From NCBI GenBank assembly GCA_031213475.1, contig JARUPZ010000035.1, positions 1,997,699-2,061,698 on the forward strand: a stretch of 64,000 nt of DNA, written 5' to 3'. Made by a program: the position numbers and the translations under genes. Shown one piece after another: positions 31,216 to 44,400 of this stretch. How positions within the stretch are numbered: position 1 is the stretch's first letter; every line of letters begins with the position of its first letter. The DNA comes from Nereocystis luetkeana (taxonomy: Eukaryota; Sar; Phaeophyceae; Laminariales; Laminariaceae). The notes below the pieces were generated by a model. It searched no databases, was not told the origin of the DNA, and saw nothing but the letters and a program-made list of their open reading frames with translations.

Positions 31216-33640
31216 CCCCTCCCTTGCTGGGTATGCGGGTAGCTTCGGGGTCTCACGTGTTTGGAGCCCATTTCGGGTAGGCTTCCTTTCCTGTTCCCCT
31301 TCTGAGCTTCCCTCCGAAGGTTTCGTAGCCTCGCAGGATTTGGGTGCGTGGGAGTAATCTTTGGGGAACCGCATCTATCTCCGATCGATCCTTGTTTTTT
31401 CAGTAGTTCGTGGAACCCTGGCGTTTCCCCCCAACCTTCCATACTTTTGCTCTACACGGCGTATCAGGGTGGGCTAGTGGCATGGGTAAATCCCTCGGAA
31501 AGGCTTGTAAAGGCCCAGGATTCAAGAATGCCCCGGAAATATGGTGGGTTTACTTGGAAGGCCGCTATGTATAGCGAACAGAAATCAGGACGGGGCATAG
31601 AGCCCTCGCCCCCCTTTTTTCAGACGTCCGTCCTCGCGATTTTGGACGATGCGACAAAGCTCTTTTAGCACTAAGCACAAGTGAGTGACAACGCGGGGCC
31701 TGCTTGATCGGCAAACCTGGCAAGAGTTACGCGTCCCCACGCGAAAGATCACGTAACACCGCAAAGTTATTTTTGGACCCTGTCCTGTGACTACGGACTG
31801 CCTGGTAGTTTTTGGCAATGAGACAATGTGAGAACAACAACAATAACCGCAGGGGGGGAGACAGAGAAAGGAGGAGGGAGTGCAGAGGACCCCGGAGGGT
31901 CATGGAGCAGTGGATTGGGGGGCGGGGGGGGGGTAGGAAGAGCAGAGGGCCAAAAACGTGAAGGGACAGGAGTTGCAGGGAACGACGGCGGGGGGGTTGC
32001 ATTTACAGGATCATCCAGGGTAGAGGTGGGGCGCCCGGGAACGCGACACGCCTCGGCTCCTCCCTCAGGGACACCCGAGGCGACGTGCACACATGAACAT
32101 CCGGTTATGATCGAGGTTTGCCTTATGGCGCTTCAACCAAGGCATTGGGTGGCGCGTTCGCCACTGGGAAACGGACGACGCGTGCCGCTCGCTTGTTGTG
32201 CGGTGGAAGCTCTCGCGAGGGGCGCGGCACAGGCATCGTTTTCGCAGCCCAGTAGCTGGTTGCGGAGTCCGGCACACGAGACGGGGGAGGCATTGGAGGT
32301 GGCGGTTAAAGCGGACCCGAGCATCTGCAGTCGGGCGGCGCGGATGGGAGTGGGGACCCCGGGCGACGCAGACCTGCTCTCATGGAGGATTTCGTCCGGA
32401 TGAGGACCATGTTAGCGTGGGCGGGGGCGTGTCCACGGCTCGACGCCGTTTCCCTGGAAAAGCTGCGGCTATACTTCGCAAGCGGAAATACGGTACAGCT
32501 GTAGCTGGCTGGTGCACACGCGATGTCTGAGCATTCAAGCGCTGTGAATAGGCACCTTCTATTATGCCTTGCAAGAGTACCGGTCGAACCGGGACTTGGC
32601 TACGCCGTGTTCGCTTATGTGGGTGATCAAGGCGTGATGTGCTCTCTCGGCCCTGCTGCACTCGCTGGACGGCCCTATAAAGAGGCGATAGGGTTGCGTG
32701 TTAATCGAGAGTGGCGACGTAGGCTTCTTGCTCCCGTGGTTGATTCATACATCAGGCGAGGGGGCACAATGCCGAAGAACGCCGGCCAAGAAACTTCGGC
32801 GGGGAAAAAGCAAGATAAGGCATCGTCAGCGTCTCGCTCCAAGGGGGGTGTACTCATGTCATGCATAGCCGTGTAGTCGTATGACCATAGACCCTCGAAT
32901 CCCTGCAATGCTAGGACGGAGCATGTTGGGCTTTTACCAACCAGGCATGAACATTGCTTGCACCAAGCGCGAAGCGCCGTGAGATGTTGGGCCAGTCGCA
33001 TGAAGGGTGCGCTGCATCCTACTAAGAACCGCTTGTAAGGCAGACTTGCATACCTGGTATTGATTATAGCTTCCAATGAAGTACACGGGAAAGGGTTACT
33101 GTCGGAATACGCGCCCTCGTAGCGGAGTTGCGCTCGGCCGTTAGCGAGGAGATGTAGGCCACCATGCTGGAGAAAATCCTGCCCAGCGATCACGCCGCCA
33201 TCTCTACGGTGGCGGCGGTGGCGGAGGCGGCGGTGTTGGCAAGTGTCGCCGAGATAAAAGGAAGGAAGTGCTCTCCAGTGGCGCCTGGGCGGTGAGTACG
33301 CTTCCCAGGTGCTCGTCGACATTTTTATCTCTCGCGGCGCTATATCAGACCAAGCGTTCTACGATAGAGGTAGCACCTTTCCGCTTTCTTTTTCTTAATG
33401 ACGGGCCTCCTTAACCCAAAATCGTCGGAACGCCAATCTTGTTTCGCGAAAATACGTTTTTGTATAGTTAGGCCATGGGATTTTTCATCGGGAAGCAATT
33501 CGATTTTTGCTGAGGTCATTATTCGGATGAGGTATGGAGCTCCTTAAGTGAGGAGCCTCGGAAAAATTAGGGTGAACCTCTACCGTAGAACGCCTCAGAC
33601 CCCGGATATGACCGTCAATGTTCCGCGTGCCTCCACTCCA
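31216..33640. other. Stretch without a recognisable gene
   Basis: GC-rich, open in several frames on both strands. A 117-codon frame at 32523-32876 ends inside a family F repeat and shows no motif. This may be the degraded upstream part of the retroelement whose reverse transcriptase remains at 33.7-34.8 kb. Confidence 0.35.
32845..33060 (-). repeat. Family F repeat, long form, reverse
   Basis: After GGGGGGTGTACTCATG come GTAGTCGTATGACCATAGAC, CCAGGCATGAACATTGCTTG and CACCAAGCGCGAAGCG, then GCATCCTACTAAGAACCGCT and ACTTGCATACC. The last 100 bases extend the family beyond the short units at 30.9 kb and are shared with 35255-35535. Confidence 0.7.
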
Positions 33641-33659
33641 GTACCCACTCCAATAACGG

Positions 33660-34770
33660 GAGAGACGAGCTTGGCAAGATCATGACAGCCACCAGGCAGA
33701 GAATCATCGATAATCCCGACGCGATCCCGCCGGAGTATTGGAAGCTCTTCTCGCAGTCTAGCCTCACCGGGCTGGGGTAAGAGTAACGACCGGCAGAGGC
33801 AGTGCTACGGTGGAGACCGTGGTTGGAGGAAGTTCACCACGAGGTTGGGCAGTTTCGGGGTCGCCCTGCACTGGGGGATTGAGGGCACGTGTGCTCCACG
33901 AGACGGAAAATTGGCCCATGTTCGATGACCTCCGCAACGCATTCACAACGGTCAAGAAGATGCCTGTACTAGCAGGGGTGGTCACCTACGTGCCGGCGCT
34001 CGTGGTGGTCGTGGCCTATGTCCTACAACGAGACACCAGCTGGTGTCTTCTTTCGGGTCGACTCGGGACCATACACACCGGGCGATCGCTTGCTCCAGAG
34101 GGGTACATGGGGACTGTATGGAACCGGTAATGTTCTCCTTGTCCTTGAAGCCGGGGCTAAGGATTTCCATTTGGATTTCAGCGGGGAAGGAGTCGAAACC
34201 TTCGGCGTACACGGACAACACCGCCCCCGGCCTCATGGGAGTCATGGTTGGTAAACACGGTCAGGGCCATACCCCCCCCTTTGCCGCGAGCTCGACGGAA
34301 TCAACATTGTTTGCTAAACCCACCCACGCCGGGGCGTCTACCTCGGAAAGGGAAAATTATGACGGCGGAAATAATTTCGCTGCTGGCCTACTGTCAACGT
34401 CCGAATCACGCAAGAGGGAAGCGTGCCGGTCGTAGGCGTCCCAATCGGTACGGAAGGGTACATGGCTGAGCACGTGGTGGAGACAGCAAGGGAGAGACGT
34501 GAGGATTGCCGGGTGCATCGCCTGGCAGGTATGCCAGACAAGCAAGCGGTCGGCTTCCTTTCCATCGAACCCTTCGGACAGAGAGCCACCTACCTCGTAA
34601 AGGATATCCGCTTCCGTTGGGAGCAGGGTTGGGATCTTATCAGACGTTCCGACGGACCTCCTCGGTCCTTCAGGAGACCGAGCAAAGACGGGGGTACCTG
34701 AGTCGAGATCATCAAGCCGGCTCGGAAGCTGTGGGAGATCCGCGACACATGGCTGGCATTATTCCTTAAT
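33660..34770 (+). pseudogene. Broken reverse transcriptase (retrotransposon relic)
   Basis: Segments of a reverse transcriptase appear in order but in different frames. Near 33681: RQRIIDNPDAIPPEYWKLF, then stops. 33900-34030: a segment with FDDLRNAFTTVKKMPVLAG, the palm region. 34065-34140: a GVHGDCMEPVMFSLSLKPGL segment matching the QGD..GP.F motif. 34206: AYTDNTAPGLMG, where the catalytic Y-x-D-D has become YTDN. 34423-34600: VVGVPIGTEGYMAEHVVE with MPDKQA, the thumb side. I count at least five frame changes and one stop, so it is dead. The class (non-LTR-like) is inferred from motif layout. Confidence 0.65.
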
Positions 34771-35254
34771 GTTGGGTCGAGCGGGGTCTTCGCACAGAGG
34801 AGGACGCGGCCCCAAGGCCTCCAAAGCTTGACATGCCCGCGGCGTGCGGCGAAAAAACAACTAATCCCCGTGAGACCAGCTTTCCCAGAGATAAAGACAT
34901 TTTGTGGGCATGTACGCAAAAATAACGCTGCTTTGCCGAATCCATCAGGCCGCACACACCGCTGCCTTGGACAAGCAGCCCAACGGGGTAAGCCCGCCTG
35001 AACCTGACATCCCGCTGGGACGACAAGGGGCAAGAGCCTTGGCCAAGTCCCGTTTTAGGAGGCTCTGAGCTGAGGGAGCTATCTAATCGCCCGAATCCGG
35101 GCTTGGCCAACGGACTCTCCCAGAGGCATTATCACGTCGTTGTCGTGGGCATGGGCAGAGCAATGTTGAGCACCAAGGAGTTACGTGGCACCAAGACGCC
35201 GCTCCTTACCGGAACACAGTCGGCGAAGACACGCTTAGAGGCTAAAAAGAGTAT

Positions 35255-35535
35255 GGGGGGGGGGGGGGCGTACTCATTTGTTGCTTGCCTTAGTCATTTG
35301 GCCATTGACCACGCATCCCAGGGGGGGGGGTTGTTCGATATCATGCATGACCGCAGTCGGATGGCCATAGACGCTCGCACCTCTACAATAGCGGGAAGGG
35401 ACACGTCGGGTTTTCACCGACCAGGCAGACATTGCTTGCACCAAGCGCGAAGCGGTGTGAGGTGTTTGGTGAGTCGTATGAAGGGCGAGTGGCATCCTAC
35501 TAAGAACCTCTTGTGAGACGGACTTGCATATGGAT
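35255..35535 (-). repeat. Family F repeat, long form, reverse
   Basis: A G-run of 11, GCGTACTCATTTG, a second G-run, then ATATCATGCATGACCGCAGT, GTCGGGTTTTCACCGACCAG and CATTGCTTGCACCAAGCGCG, ending TCCTACTAAGAACCTCTTGT and ACTTGCATATGG. The end matches the copy at 32845-33060. Confidence 0.75.
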
Positions 35536-35837
35536 GGCTTCAATGAGTAAATTTATTTTCCGGTGTGGCCACTTCCCGAAACAGCAATGGGCGTACTCTG
35601 TACCTGTCTCTTGGGTGCCTTACCATGAACACTACATGATACGATCAATCCCCTTGTGCCTTCACTCAGCACAAATAATCCAACTCGACCACCAGTTGTG
35701 ACTGATCGCCAAAAAAACAAAAAACAAAACGGTACCCTGGTTGTCTCCTGCAGCTCCAGTATTGAGCGGCATGTTTTACTGTGTCGTTGGCAACCGACTC
35801 CAACCCAACCAATACAGGTATAATATATACATATAGG

Positions 35838-36670
35838 GGGGGGGGTGACGGGGACACAATCCTCCGCGTGTGGGGATGGAGGCTGGTCGCGGCTTAGAGT
35901 TCGTTTGAAGAAGGTGCAGGGTATAGGCGAGCAAGTGTGCTGTGGTTTAACAAGTGACGGACCTGCGTAGAAGCTAAATCTAGAAGGAGCACGGGTGGGG
36001 GAGGGCGATAGACACGCCCGTAATGTGGAGATGGCGCCTGAATTGCGGCTTAGGGTCCACTCGACGGTTAAAAGGTATAGACGATCGAGCGTGCGATGAG
36101 TGGTTGAGTGAATACACATCGCCTACTGTGGATAGAGGCTACAGAAGGAGCAGCGAGGGAGGAGGGGTGACCGACACACACCCTTGATGTGATGCAGGGT
36201 TGCGACTTAGGATACATTCGAAGATTAGAAGGGCATAGACGAGCGAGCTTGCTATGGATAAATGGATGGAGAATTGCCTAGAGGCCGGTAGGAGCAGGGG
36301 GGGATGGAGGGGGTGGGGGGGGGTGAACTCATTATCATGCATGGCCGTAGTCGTGTGCCCATAGACCCTCGCATCCCTACAATGCCGGGACGGAGCACGT
36401 CGGGTTATCACCGACCAGGCAGGGGGGGGTGACCGACACACACCCTGATGTATGTGGATAGAGCCCCTGGAATGCGGCTTAGGATCCATTCGATTATTGG
36501 AGGGGTATAAACAGATCGTGCGATGAACAGAGGAAATAAGGATCGCCTACTGATAGAGGCTAGAGAGGGGGCAGGGGGGGGAGGGGGGGATGGCCGACAC
36601 ACACCCTTGGTGTGGAGATGAAGCCTGGATTGCAACCTATAGGATCGACTCGAAGTTTGGAGGTTGGGGC
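35838..36670 (-). repeat. Degenerate tandem repeat, unit about 150-180 bp
   Basis: Five diverged units, each starting with a G-run and GTGACCGACACACACCCTTG-like text. Then comes GTGGAGATGGAG/AGCC-like text, then TGCGGCTTAGGATCCATTCG-like text and a GGTATAGACGA-like end. Units start near 35838, 35998, 36160, 36425 and 36590. A family F copy (36300-36425) sits between units three and four. Minus-strand frames read as repeats of a Pro-rich peptide, but no protein family is recognised. Confidence 0.65.
36300..36425 (-). repeat. Family F repeat inserted in the tandem array
   Basis: G-runs, then TGAACTCATTATCATGCATG, GCCGTAGTCGTGTGCCCATA and GGACGGAGCACGTCGGGTTA, ending CACCGACCAGGCAGG before another G-run. 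Confidence 0.7.
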
Positions 36671-38450
36671 AACAGCAACCAACAAATCGCCGGAAAAGTT
36701 GGTAACGAATAGTCCGGTATCTATGATTATACTTCACAGCCTGGTATACGACAGCAAACAGGCATACTTACTGCAACTCCGAAAAGTTTCTTATTCTGTG
36801 TCGGTCAGGGCCGGGCTGTTGGAGGAGGTCGCAGAGGGCAAGACATATGGCAGACAGCGGTTGGTCGGTGTGCGGCGGCAGTAAATAAATGCTGATGCAC
36901 ACGATGGTGTATATCTTGTGCTCATTTCGTACCAGTACCAGGATTCATAACGATCACATCTATCTGGAAGCGTTCATATTGTTTCTGATGTTGCCGTCGT
37001 TGCCAACTGACGCTGCACTCTATGAGTGAGTGTCTGTGTGTATAGCAGCAGCACAGCAAGCAGTGCGATTGTGTTGTAGATATTCATATTAATAGTAGTA
37101 TGGCAAGAAGTAGCTGGGGGCACCAACATACATCCACGGCACATCTCTTTCTTCTGGTCGTCCGCTGCAGCTCTCGGTAACAGCTCATCCGGCAAAATGG
37201 TGGTGTATACCAGACAAAATCATACTGGCACATGATAACCCCAGCGAGCGAGCATAGACTATTATTGCTAACGGCTTATCATCGAAAGATAATTGAGCGA
37301 GTCCATCGATATGTTCCGGTTTTATATCAATCTCTCTCGGCAGTAATTGTCATACGAATCGCAATCAAGAATCGTCATCAAATTATCGTCATCATTCATG
37401 TCTTCTTCGGCTCCTCCTCGCTCTGTTTTTTTTTCGCGTTTCTTTCGACCTCCTCGTACGTAGATCAGTAGATATCGATACGTACGTACTTGTTTCAAAG
37501 AAGGTGTACGATTTTTGACATACAGCACTTCGTATTATTTTTTTGGGAGATTCCATTCATATTTATCGGTATCATACCAGCTATAGAGGGCAAAAAAAAA
37601 AACATGAAGATGTTCGTTGTTTTCCTGGATGCACCGTTTCTCTATCGAAATAGATAACTGATGTGCAGGCCACCGACTCAACAAGAGAGGCTCTGCCTGT
37701 CAGCCGAACGTCGTGGGGTGACAAGGCGGGACTCCAAACCTCGCTGCTTTCGCCTGGTGGCACCGCTGCTGGGGCCATGTCACACCAACACTAAACAGGT
37801 TTCGCAGGAGAACAGAGATTATACTCGTACCTCCCCCCCCTTCTCCTGCTGCAGGCGATCCATTCAACGATCCAAATACCGCCGGGGGGACTTTTGCATC
37901 TTGACCAATCACCGACAGCCACCAAAAAAGGATTCACCGCCCTGAAATATATCATCACACAATCACACCGAGAGACAACCGTGCGATACGCCAAACAAGG
38001 ACTCCGAGAAACCTCATCATCACAATCACACGGAGCACTCCACCTATCCACACACCCTAAAACTTCGAACCCTGGCTGCCTCCACCCTCTTTCCTGCCCG
38101 GCATCGAATCCTCGAAATCAGGCTCTCGGGGTACGACAGAGTTGTTGCGGACTTGACGAAAGAGAGCCGAGTTAGTGGGAATTTTCTTGCGCAAGCACCT
38201 CCCAGCGACGAACAGTCACAAGGCCCGTCCCAGGATCGTTGGAGTTGGAACATCGCTCCAATTCGCGCTGCACAACGCAGGTCGCAACGCCAACCCCCAG
38301 CCAACCCCACGTGCGCCTCGCGCCTTGCACCACCGACGTGGCTGTGATCTTTTCCCAGAGGAGATTAACTTCCGTGGGGGGACCATCGCTGCGCCCTACC
38401 CCACCTCCGGACTTGCTGGCTGAGATTTTGAAAGCGAAGGGACGTAGGGG
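36671..38450. other. Upstream region of the KH-domain gene
   Basis: No recognisable gene between the tandem array and the KH-gene start. The last 800 bases become GC-richer and open in several frames, as expected for an exon-proximal or 5' leader region. I cannot identify a TATA box, transcription start or upstream coding exon from sequence alone. A stop (TAG at 38445-38447) sits just before the chosen ATG in the same frame. Confidence 0.4.
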
Positions 38451-41400
38451 ATGTCGACCTTGTTTGCGTTGAACCAGGTCGCGTTATTCGGTAGAGACAT
38501 GGGCTCCACGGCCAACGACGCCGCCGGGCCGACCTCGACCCCCTCGCCGGATGCATCCACCTCCGAGTCTGCGGCGGCAGTGGGCTGGTCCATGCCCGAA
38601 CCTAGCGCAGCATCCACATCGCAGCCTGCCCGATGGCGGATCAACTCGGGGGACCTGGAGGAAATGATGCTTCGCGCCGCCGTGGGGCTTGGCCTTGACA
38701 AGGGCAGTCGCTCCGCTGCGGCGGCCCACCTAGACAACAGTAGCCCCCTCTCCCACGACGACCTGGCGGAAGATCGAGAGAACGTGATGGGGTTGCCCTC
38801 CTCGTCGACCTCCCGGGGCTCGAGCCCGCTCTACAACAAGCACGCGGTTTCGGACTACCAGGACCACAACCTGGACACGACCGCGCCGAGCAGCCCGTGT
38901 ACGCCGAGCATGCACATGCGCAGCCTTTCCGCTGTCTCGCCTACCTCCAGCCGGAGCGAGGAAGCCGCGTTCCAGCACCACCAGCTGTCTTTGGAGGCAG
39001 ACTCTAGAGTATCCGGGGCGGCAGCGTCCCAGGCGACGAGGCCCGGGGTGACTGCGCACGGCGGCACCGGTGGCGGTGGTGGTGCAGGGAACACCTCCGG
39101 GCGTTTTGGGCTCAAGCTGCTGGTTTCCAACAGCATGGCGGGGACCCTCATCGGGAAGGGAGGCACTCGAATCTGCGAGATCAAAGACGAGGTGAGGATG
39201 GTTTGTTTCGAGTCAGGGCGTGCAGGTACTCACAACTTCAAATCGCGCCCCGTCAAATGTGTAATGTTCATAGAGCTTATTCTAGCCGCTGCTGTCTGTT
39301 GTGCGCCCGAGGTGTCGGTGATGCGTGATAGATATAGATGGGTATACAGGTACCCCCACCGGCGTTTCTCCTGCTGATATCTATCAAACCAAGAGAGTTG
39401 TATTTTTTTGTCTTTTTGTTTCGTTGGAAATTGGAAAAGATCAAGGATGTTGCTGCCACACACGATGCTGTGCTGGTGCTGTGTGCATTTTGTACTTGTT
39501 CTGCTGTGCATGTCTTTGTTCTCATACGAATGGCTCGGACATTTTTTTTTTTTTCCCGAGAAGGTCGCCCGTCCGTGTGTAGCCAAGACTGACGGACGCC
39601 TTCAGAAAAAAAAAGCCCGCGCAATTTTCATCCCCATTCCCTTTCCCTCTCTGTCGGCATTGCGCCTGTGGCTTACGAGCCGAGCGCGGATTCTCGTGGC
39701 TGGTGCATAGGCCTGTTGGCAGATATAGGTTGTGACGGGACACGATTAGTCGGATGGTGCGTGACTTCTGTATTATAAAGTTTCGAAGACCACGATTCTT
39801 TTTTTGAAAAGGATAATGACCCACAAACTACAAGGCTGCAAATTAATCAGTCGTAGATCTGATTTGGTGATTACCTCTACCTCTTGTTTCCCTCCCCCCC
39901 CCGTCACGCCCCACCCCCGTCGCTGATCACGACCACAGCAGCTAGCTGCGGCATCGCCAATGGTCTATCTAGCAGTCGTACCCTTACTCGTACGTGCATG
40001 TAGCCGTGTGTACGAACTCGTATTCACCCGCCCGTGCGTATTCTTACCCGATACGCACTTGCCCAAACCCGTCTCGTCAAACCATCCTCGACCACACCCC
40101 CGGTCCACCTCCTCCCTTCCTTCCCTTCCCCCGCCCCTATTACGTCGGCTGCGGAGACATTCCGTGTGCTGTTTTGTGTTTTGTGTGTCCGCCGTGGGTT
40201 GCTGTTATTGTACCATACCATATGCACGAGGTGTAACATTGTTGTCATGTCCCTCTTGTCCCCTCCTGTCTGCGGGTCAGTAACTTGTTACAACTTTTAT
40301 TTTCGTGACTTATTATACTCGTACATTAAATACGAGCTTTATGGTCTGTCTTGCAAAATAACAAATCAAATCATGTTGGCGAGCTGCATATCTTGTTGAC
40401 AAATTAAATCATTATTTTAGTAAGCAGAGTGACGTGCATGTAAATCCGTCCATGAATCGTATTTCCCCCCCTCCCTCTCCTTCTCCCTCTCCCTCTTGTT
40501 CTGTTCGTTCCCCCATGGGTATCGTACGCACGATATTTTGGGCCCAAATTTCCACTCAACCTGCGACCATCTCTCGGATTAAAAAAAAACTAAATAATTC
40601 CAGTGCCTCGCGGACATCAAAGTGACCCCCAATGGTCGCTTCTACCCTGGCACGCACGAGCGCGTGGTGTTGGTGGTCGGGGAGCCTGGCAGCGTCCAGA
40701 TGGCTTGCGACAGGATCGTGACCACCATATACACCGCCGCCGACACTAGCCTGGACATCACGCAGAGGGTACTTATTCCGGATGCCGCCAGCGGCTTGAT
40801 CATTGGCCACGACGGGGTGCGCCTAGGAGATCTTCGGCAGGAGGCTGGGGTTGCTTCCATCCAGGTTCGTTCGTTCTTTCCATTTGTTTTGGTTTGTTTG
40901 GGGTTCGCAGCGGTGTTTTTAGTTTGGTCTTTTAATTTTCGATTGTTTTTCCGAGGTTTTTCGTTTTGTGTTTTCGGATTTTCGGATTTTTTTTCGTTTT
41001 CTTCATTTTTTTATTGGTGGTTTGTTCCTTTCGTGGTTTGGAGTTGCTCCTTATTCTTTTCTTTTCTTTTTCCTACCGGTACATTTGTCATCTACCTGTA
41101 GTATATTCGAGTATAACGGCCTCGTGTTGTGTTGTTGTAGTTGTTTGCGTTGTCGTCGTTGTTTCTCACATGAGAGCTCATCTACAAAATTTCGAGTCCG
41201 TGGTCACTAGACAGGCTCCAATGTTGTCGTATACCTGGTATATCTGATGGATTGTTCTATTTCTGTTGAGTATGTAGGCCGCGGCGATTCCATGTTTTGT
41301 ATTCTGCTCTCCCTTGGTTCAGGCTACCTGGTGACATTTTTATCGGAGATGTATCTCGGGGTGGTCTTCCCTCATGTGGGGGGGAGCACCCAGGGTTTGC

Positions 41401-44400
41401 TACCGCGGGGCGCCCTTTTGCCCGTTCCGTGCACCCTGCACCCTCTCGTCAATGAATAGGGCTGTGGGCGGGGGAGCCGAAAGGGGGAAAGGGGGACCAC
41501 CGCAAGGCGAACTTGCCCACGCGCCACATTTCGATCATCTCTTGCTTAGTTTTTTTTGTTCGAGTTTTTCGGGCGCGACTGGCGACTGGCGGATTGCAGA
41601 TCGCGTTTCACTTATCTCTTGCGCTTTTCTCGATTTTCGTTTTTGGCGGTCCTCTTCCAGTTATTTTCTCTGTTGTCGGATTGTCGATTGTATTGTTGTA
41701 ACTTTCGAAAATGTAATATGATGACTTGTACACGCTGAAACCACCCCCTCGTGAAGCAGTAAGTACGTACCTGGTAACTTGGTACGACTCTCGGTTTGGG
41801 GACAAATGTGCAGGCGGTGCAGTAGTAGTAGTTGTTGTTATACCTGGTAAGGGTTAGGAGAAGGTTTTATTTCACTTCACCCACGGGTACCAGGTGCATG
41901 ATACGGTATGTGATGCTGATGCGATATATATATATATGCTGAAAATGTTTGCAACCAACCACCTTTCTCCGCAAAAACTGTGTATTTTATTATTAATTAA
42001 AAGCAGTAGTTTTGAGGGTATTATTGGTGAAATGGCGCACGATAGCGACACAACAACCCTGGACGGAATTATAAGGAGCGTTTGATTTGATTTTAAACCC
42101 CAAAGGTGTTTATATTTCCGTCCAGAGTGGTTCAGGTACCCTTTTGATACATGATGCAGCAGCAGCAGCAGTACAGCACCTTTTCTTTCGTGGCGCGCGA
42201 ATGAAATTCAACAAATCGGAGGCATAATATGTGGCGCCGCTACATGTGTACTCGTACAGCAGTACCAATATTTTTCGAGCGAATTTCTGGGGTACGAAGA
42301 AAAGTATGTCAAGGTTTTATAGTTGCAGTTTTGGTGGTCGTTCGTCTCCTGCCCCAACGGGCGGGTGTGGTGTTGTGCGGTGTGCTGTGTGACGACGGCA
42401 ACAGCTACGGCGACGACGCTGCTGTCGGTGATCGCAAGCGTCGGCGGGTAGGCTGCCCGCCCCTCCGTCTGTCCTACTGCACGCTGGCTCTCGCTGCCCC
42501 TTGCGGTCCTATTCTACCCTTTTCCCCCTGGTTCTGCTGCTGGTACATAAAGATGCCGCTGCTGCTGCCTGCCTCTGCGTATGCTACTTGTACAAACATC
42601 TCAAACGGCAAACGGAATGTTCAATGTTCCCAAAACTTACTTTAGTTCGTTAAAATGTAGTTATTGCTTTTGGCCTCCTCGGTGTTGACAGCAGTCGCAT
42701 TATTATTGTTAACGACCGAGCTTCCGTTCGCCACCCCCCCCCCCCCCCTCCACCACCACCACCACCACCCCCGCCGCCACCTCTCCCCACCTGTGCTTGT
42801 TTTTTTTTTTGTTTTCTGGAGGGTTTGATCAATGTATGGATTTGAGTGTACGATTAGTTGCGTACTTCTGTGTTCATGCTGGTTTTGTAACTTTCGAAGC
42901 AGAATGAATGAACGTGTGTCGATATTGTGAGCGGTTTGCATTACATGATGACGATGCGGCTAGTGATCGTAGAGTACGTACGTAGGCGACGAGCGGTGCT
43001 TTTTTTTGAGGATTGAAACAAAGGTCCGAATTTCGTTTTCTCTGAATGGTTTCTGCGGTTTCTAAAGTAACGTGGTTTCTAAAGTAACGTGTTGCTGATG
43101 TATGTACGGACCCTGTAAAATATACTGGTAACCGGTACCGTTTACCCCCCCCCCCTCCCCCGCCCCCCTCCTACGCCCCTCTACGACGAGTATGTATAGA
43201 CAGCGGTTGTGTTTAGTGAACGTCTTCTTTGTGAGCTTGAGGGTGCTGTAAGTCGTGAGTCATGAGTCGTGGGCCTAAATCTGAAATCTGTCTTTTCTTT
43301 CACCGTGTTTCTCTATGTCCCACGCAATTACATCTTTATCATTTTATACCTGACAAAAGCTCGACGAGTTATTTGCTTCAATTTTTCCGGTAGCTACCAG
43401 GTAATGTTTCTACGATGTACCGAAATATAAGAACCGTATTGATTAATTATTTAGTTGAAACTGTTGTTTACTTTTCGGGACAGTGCTTTGAAAAAAAAGG
43501 ATGTATTGAGACGTCCCCATGGGAGACTTGTTTTACCACGGTATGTGTTTGATTCATGTGTAGTGCACGCTGTTCCACAACTCGTCGTTTATGCACGCGA
43601 TACTGACACAAAGACGATGACGTAACGACTAACTGGCTTTTATTGCAGACCTGTTTTTTTTTTCCTGACTACCGGTATTGTGTAGTTAATGTCTCTTACG
43701 TCTATACACCAAATACTAAACCGTTCTTTGTGCTCATCAAAGGTTGCTGTGACTGCCTGCCTGTGTTCAATTTGTTGATTGATGTGTAGAAAGGTGGTAC
43801 AGCAGTAGTTCATGCCATGCCATGCTCTTCCGTTTGAGGACAGCAAAATGCTTTCGAAAAAAGTTTTTTTTTTTTGCCACTATTGCCGAGGAGACCCGCG
43901 TATCCCGCACGCACTTCCCCGCCCAGACTCCGTCTTTTAACCCCCCCAGAAAGCCCACCATTTGTTGTGGAAATCTGTACCACCGCACCACGCCTCGCTG
44001 CGTGCATTGGAGCGGTCGTGCGGTCTGTGTAGTGGCTATTGCCCTCGAGTTAGCGTCCCCGCTGTTAGACCACGTACTCCGTATACTGTCTAGACAGACG
44101 AGAAAAACTCTTTGGCTTCCGCAGCCGCACTAATACGCAATATATGTTGGTGTTTGTATTTACTATGATAGTAGCATCTGCCAACAGTAGTAGACATATT
44201 TAGGTTGTGCATGTTGCGTTTTTTTGTTCATTTGTTTTACCAGTTGCGTCTCTAGTCGTAGTCGTGGGAGCCACCGCCGTCCTCCCGTCTAGCGTTTGTG
44301 GTCGTGCCTTTCGTTGAGCGCCGCGCGCGCCCCCCATAACGTCCGCCCCCGTTTGGCCTTTGGTGGTCTGTTGGCTGCTGGACAGGCAGGCAACCGAAGA

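Noticed and set aside
30865-36425. Family F as a 5S rRNA-derived repeat
   Set aside because: The words ACTACGGCCAT faintly resemble the start of a 5S gene, but no other 5S internal promoter element follows.
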